Below are positions 34,707 through 37,738 of a DNA stretch of 37,738 bases, piece after piece. This DNA is from Methylobacterium isbiliense (GTDB lineage Bacteria > Pseudomonadota > Alphaproteobacteria > Rhizobiales > Beijerinckiaceae): assembly GCF_022179325.1 (NCBI RefSeq), contig NZ_BPQQ01000050.1, positions 1-37,738 of the forward strand, given 5' to 3'. The translations under genes and the position numbers were made by a program. Numbering within the stretch: position 1 is the first letter of the stretch; every line of letters begins with the position of its first letter. Under the pieces are notes generated by a model. The model saw only the letters and a program-made list of their open reading frames with translations. It searched no databases and was not told where the DNA came from.

Positions 34707-35543
34707 TTACTTCTTGCGGTTGTGGCGGCTCGACACGATGAAGGTGTCGGTCCGCTTGTTCGAGCGGGTCTTCTTGCCCTTGGTCGGGAAGCCCCACGGG
34801 GTGACCGGATGACGGCCGCCCGAGGTGCGGCCCTCGCCGCCGCCGTGCGGGTGATCGATCGGGTTCATGGCGACGCCGCGGTTGTGCGGGCGCCGGCCGA
34901 GCCAGCGCTTGCGACCCGCCTTGCCGAGCGAGATGTTCATGTGGTCGGGGTTCGAAACCGCGCCCACCGTGGCGTAGCACTGGCCGTGCACGAGGCGCTG
35001 CTCGCCCGAGTTCAGGCGCAGCGTGACGTAGCCCTGGTCGCGGCCGACGATCTGGGCGTAGTTACCCGCCGAGCGGGCGATCGCCCCGCCCTTGCCGATC
35101 TTCAGCTCGACATTGTGCACGATCGTGCCCACCGGCATCGCGCCGATCGGCATGGCGTTGCCGGGCTTGATGTCGACGCTGTCGCCCGACACCACCTTGT
35201 CGCCGGCCTTCACGCGCTGCGGCGCCAGGATGTAGCTCTGCGCCCCGCCCTCGTAGGTCACGAGCGCGATGAAGGCGGTGCGGTTGGGATCGTACTCGAT
35301 CCGCTCCACCGTCCCGACCTTGCCGGCGTGCTCGCGGCGCTTGAAGTCGACGTTGCGCAGCGTGCGCTTGTGCCCGCCGCCCCGGAACCGGACCGTGACC
35401 CGCCCGAGGTTGTTGCGGCCGCCCGACGAGGTCTTGCCCTCGGTGAGCGCCTTGACCGGCTTGCCCTTGTAGAGTTCGGACCGGTCCACGATCACGAGCT
35501 GGCGAAGGCTCGGCGTGACCGGCTTGAATGTCTTCAAAGCCAT
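34707..35543 (-). CDS. rplB: 50S ribosomal protein L2
   Basis: 278 aa, [17 protein letters not shown], with the near-catalytic-centre segment [17 protein letters not shown] that contains the conserved His. L2 is needed for subunit joining and peptidyl transfer. Basic C terminus; 20 bp before rpsS. Confidence 0.98.
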   Translation of the reverse strand: MALKTFKPVTPSLRQLVIVDRSELYKGKPVKALTEGKTSSGGRNNLGRVTVRFRGGGHKRTLRNVDFKRREHAGKVGTVERIEYDPNRTAFIALVTYEGGAQSYILAPQRVKAGDKVVSGDSVDIKPGNAMPIGAMPVGTIVHNVELKIGKGGAIARSAGNYAQIVGRDQGYVTLRLNSGEQRLVHGQCYATVGAVSNPDHMNISLGKAGRKRWLGRRPHNRGVAMNPIDHPHGGGEGRTSGGRHPVTPWGFPTKGKKTRSNKRTDTFIVSSRHNRKK

Positions 35544-35570
35544 TGTCTTCTATCCCTTAACGCCGTCCTC

Positions 35571-35867
35571 TCAGAGCCCGGTCGTGACGTCGATGGTCTG
35601 GCCCTCTTCGAGGGTGACGATCGCCTTCTTCACGTCCGAACGCTGGCCGCGCTGACCGCGGAACATCTTGGTCTTGCCCTTGGTGACGAGCGTGTTGACG
35701 CTCTTCACCTTGACCTCGAACAGTCTCTCGACCGCTTCCTTGATCTGCGGCTTGGTGGCCTTCGGGGCGACCCGGAAGACGACCTTGTTCAGCTCCGAGA
35801 GGTTGGTGGCCTTCTCGGTGATCACGGGAGCGACGATCACGTCGTAGTGGCGCGGATCCGCACTCAT
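35571..35867 (-). CDS. rplW: 50S ribosomal protein L23
   Basis: 98 aa with [26 protein letters not shown] and [19 protein letters not shown]. It is the tunnel-exit dock for trigger factor and SRP. Its ATG overlaps the rplD stop by 4 nt (ATGA). Confidence 0.97.
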   Translation of the reverse strand: MSADPRHYDVIVAPVITEKATNLSELNKVVFRVAPKATKPQIKEAVERLFEVKVKSVNTLVTKGKTKMFRGQRGQRSDVKKAIVTLEEGQTIDVTTGL

Positions 35868-36484
35868 TTGAAACGCGCCTCCAGCGCATCGACCGCCGCG
35901 CGCGTCAGGACGAGCTTGTCGCGACGCAGGATGTCGTAGACGTTGATGCCCTGCACCGGCAGGACGTCGATCGAGGGCAGGTTGCGCGCGGCACGGCCGA
36001 AGTTCTCGTCCACCTCGGACCCGCCGATGATGAGCGCGTTCGACCAGCCGAGCTTGCCGAAGCGGTCCTTGAGCGCCTTGGTCTTGGCCTCCTCCAGCCG
36101 CACGTCGTCGACGATGACGAGGGAGGCGGCCTTGGCCTTGGCCGAGAGGGCGTGCCGCAGCGCCAGCGCCCGGACCTTCTTGGGCAGGTCGTGGGCGTGC
36201 GAGCGCACCTGCGGCCCGTGGGCCGGGGCGCCGCCGCGGAACTGCGGGGCGGTCGCGGCGCCGTGGCGGGCGTTGCCGGTGCCCTTCTGCTTGTACATCT
36301 TCTTGGTGGTGCGGGCGATCTCGCCGCGCGTCTTCACCGAGTGGGTCCCGGCCTGGCGCTTGGCGAGCTGCCAGCGCACGCAGCGCTGCAGCAGGTCGGC
36401 GCGGGGCTCAAGCCCGAAGATGGCGTCGTTGACCTCGACCGAGCCGGCTTCCGCCCCGTCGAGCGTCGTGATCTCGAACTTCAT
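35864..36484 (-). CDS. rplD: 50S ribosomal protein L4
   Basis: 206 aa from the ATG at 36484, which overlaps the rplC TGA by one base (a GTG one codon upstream is also in frame). The central loop has [25 protein letters not shown] and [20 protein letters not shown]4 reaches into the exit tunnel; in E. coli it represses the S10 operon, not shown here. Confidence 0.97.
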   Translation of the reverse strand: MKFEITTLDGAEAGSVEVNDAIFGLEPRADLLQRCVRWQLAKRQAGTHSVKTRGEIARTTKKMYKQKGTGNARHGAATAPQFRGGAPAHGPQVRSHAHDLPKKVRALALRHALSAKAKAASLVIVDDVRLEEAKTKALKDRFGKLGWSNALIIGGSEVDENFGRAARNLPSIDVLPVQGINVYDILRRDKLVLTRAAVDALEARFK

Positions 36485-37230
36485 CACGCGTTCTCCTCAG
36501 CGGCAGGAGCGTCGGGGGCGGCCTGAGCGGTCTCGGCCGGCGTGCCGCCGTTGGCTTGCTCGCGGAACTTGCCCGGCATCGGCGCCTCGGCCGGCAGCTT
36601 GCGCTTGACCGCGTCGCGGATCTGGATCCAGCCGCCGGCGACGCCCGGAACCGCACCCTCGACCAGGATCAGGCCGCGCTCCGGATCGGTGCGCACGACG
36701 CGCAGGTTCTGGGTCGTGACCCGCTCGACGCCGAGATGGCCCGGCATCTTCTTGTTCTTGAAGGTCTTGCCCGGATCCTGGCGGCCGCCGGTCGAACCGA
36801 TCGAGCGGTGCGAGATCGACACGCCGTGCGAGGCCCGCAGACCGCCGAAGTTCCAGCGCTTCATGCCGCCCGCGAAACCCTTACCCGTGGTGGTGCCCGT
36901 CACGTCGACGAACTGCCCCGGGATGAAGTGGTCGGCGGTGATCTCGGCGCCAACCGGGATCATCGCGTCCTCGCTTACGCGGAACTCGGCGAGCTTGCGC
37001 TTCGGCTCGACCTTGGCGATCGCGAAGCGGCCGCGCTCGGCCTTGGACACGTTCTTGACCTTGGCCTTGCCCACGCCGACCTGCAGCGCAACGTAGCCGT
37101 TCTTCTCGACCGTGCGGTGGGCCACCACCTGGCACTGATCGACCTTGAGCACCGTGACCGGAACATGCTCGCCAGCGTCCGTGAAGACGCGGGTCATGCC
37201 GACCTTCTGTGCGATGACTCCTGAGCGCAT
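36484..37230 (-). CDS. rplC: 50S ribosomal protein L3
   Basis: 248 aa, [33 protein letters not shown], with [34 protein letters not shown] and [10 protein letters not shown], the alphaproteobacterial L3 pattern. GGGGGAGAA precedes the ATG. The Ala/Glu-rich end (about 225-248) is an extension over the E. coli protein. Confidence 0.97.
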   Translation of the reverse strand: MRSGVIAQKVGMTRVFTDAGEHVPVTVLKVDQCQVVAHRTVEKNGYVALQVGVGKAKVKNVSKAERGRFAIAKVEPKRKLAEFRVSEDAMIPVGAEITADHFIPGQFVDVTGTTTGKGFAGGMKRWNFGGLRASHGVSISHRSIGSTGGRQDPGKTFKNKKMPGHLGVERVTTQNLRVVRTDPERGLILVEGAVPGVAGGWIQIRDAVKRKLPAEAPMPGKFREQANGGTPAETAQAAPDAPAAEENA

Positions 37231-37277
37231 GGTTCTCCCCCGCGCATTCTGCCCGAAACTCCGAAGCCCTCAGGGCC

Positions 37278-37586
<309 letters not shown>

Positions 37587-37612
37587 AATGTCTTGGTCCT
37601 CGCGACGGGGAA

Positions 37613-37636
37613 GGGGCGGGCTCGAGGGCCCGCCCC
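37613..37636 (-). terminator. Hairpin between tuf and rpsJ (9-bp GC stem)
   Basis: GGGGCGGGC (37613-37621) pairs exactly with GCCCGCCCC (37628-37636) around a 6-nt loop. On the minus strand only TT follows the stem, so it is probably a partial terminator or attenuator after tuf that lets some transcription continue to rpsJ; there are only 26 bp between it and the rpsJ start. Confidence 0.45.
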
Positions 37637-37668
37637 CTCACCTGTCCCGTTGGAGTGGGCCGGTTCGG

Positions 37669-37738
37669 TTATTCCGAGATGGAAGCGACGACGCCGGCGC
37701 CGACGGTGCGCCCGCCCTCGCGGATGGCGAAGCGCAGC
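37669..37738 (-). CDS. tuf: Elongation factor Tu, last residues (5' part outside window)
   Basis: The last 22 codons and TAA (plus 37669-37671) read LRFAIREGGRTVGAGVVASISE, the conserved C terminus of EF-Tu, which brings aminoacyl-tRNA to the ribosome. Most of the gene lies outside. A copy next to rpsJ is the usual str-S10 arrangement. Confidence 0.95.
   Translation of the reverse strand, partial: LRFAIREGGRTVGAGVVASISE

Overview
This high-GC window most likely comes from an alphaproteobacterium of the Hyphomicrobiales, probably Methylobacteriaceae (Methylobacterium-like). That placement rests on GC bias, on the gene order secY-adk-rpsM-rpsK-rpoA-rplQ without rpsD, and on the style of the ribosomal proteins. 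It is inference from memory; no search was run.

The left half (1 to about 18.5 kb) is a capsule / K-antigen locus that resembles the rkp-1 and kps genes of Sinorhizobium. It opens with the 3' end of a UDP-glucose dehydrogenase (rkpK/ugd-like) and an orphan 78-aa AsnC-type ligand-binding domain protein. Next is a 2476-aa single-module polyketide / fatty-acid synthase without a thioesterase (rkpA-like), directly abutted by a PLP alpha-oxoamine synthase (rkpG-like). Convergent to these lie a formyltransferase-fold enzyme and a short-chain reductase (rkpH-like). Then come a KpsC-like beta-Kdo transferase (rkpJ-like) whose first module looks degenerate, an exported beta-propeller protein, KpsS, and a Wza/KpsD-type export lipoprotein. 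Together they suggest synthesis of an unusual amino-lipid carrier or anchor by RkpA/G/H (plus the formyltransferase), Kdo linker assembly by KpsC/KpsS, and export. No ABC exporter (KpsM/T/E) is present in the window.

The middle (18.5 to 22.4 kb) holds ordinary metabolic genes: a D-2-hydroxyacid dehydrogenase, an orphan branched-chain amino-acid-type periplasmic binding protein and a class I aminotransferase. Several convergent gaps carry strong inverted repeats.

The right part (22.4 kb to the end) is the S10-spc-alpha ribosomal protein supercluster, all on the minus strand, from the 3' end of tuf through rpsJ, rplCDWB, rpsS, rplV, rpsC, rplP, rpmC, rpsQ // rplNXE, rpsNH, rplFR, rpsE, rpmD, rplO, secY, adk // rpsMK, rpoA, rplQ, ending at a clear intrinsic terminator. 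Candidate promoters sit at the S10/spc boundary and upstream of rpsM. The most interesting feature is the PKS plus alpha-oxoamine synthase plus reductase plus formyltransferase set, which may make a sphingoid-like, possibly N-formylated, capsule lipid.
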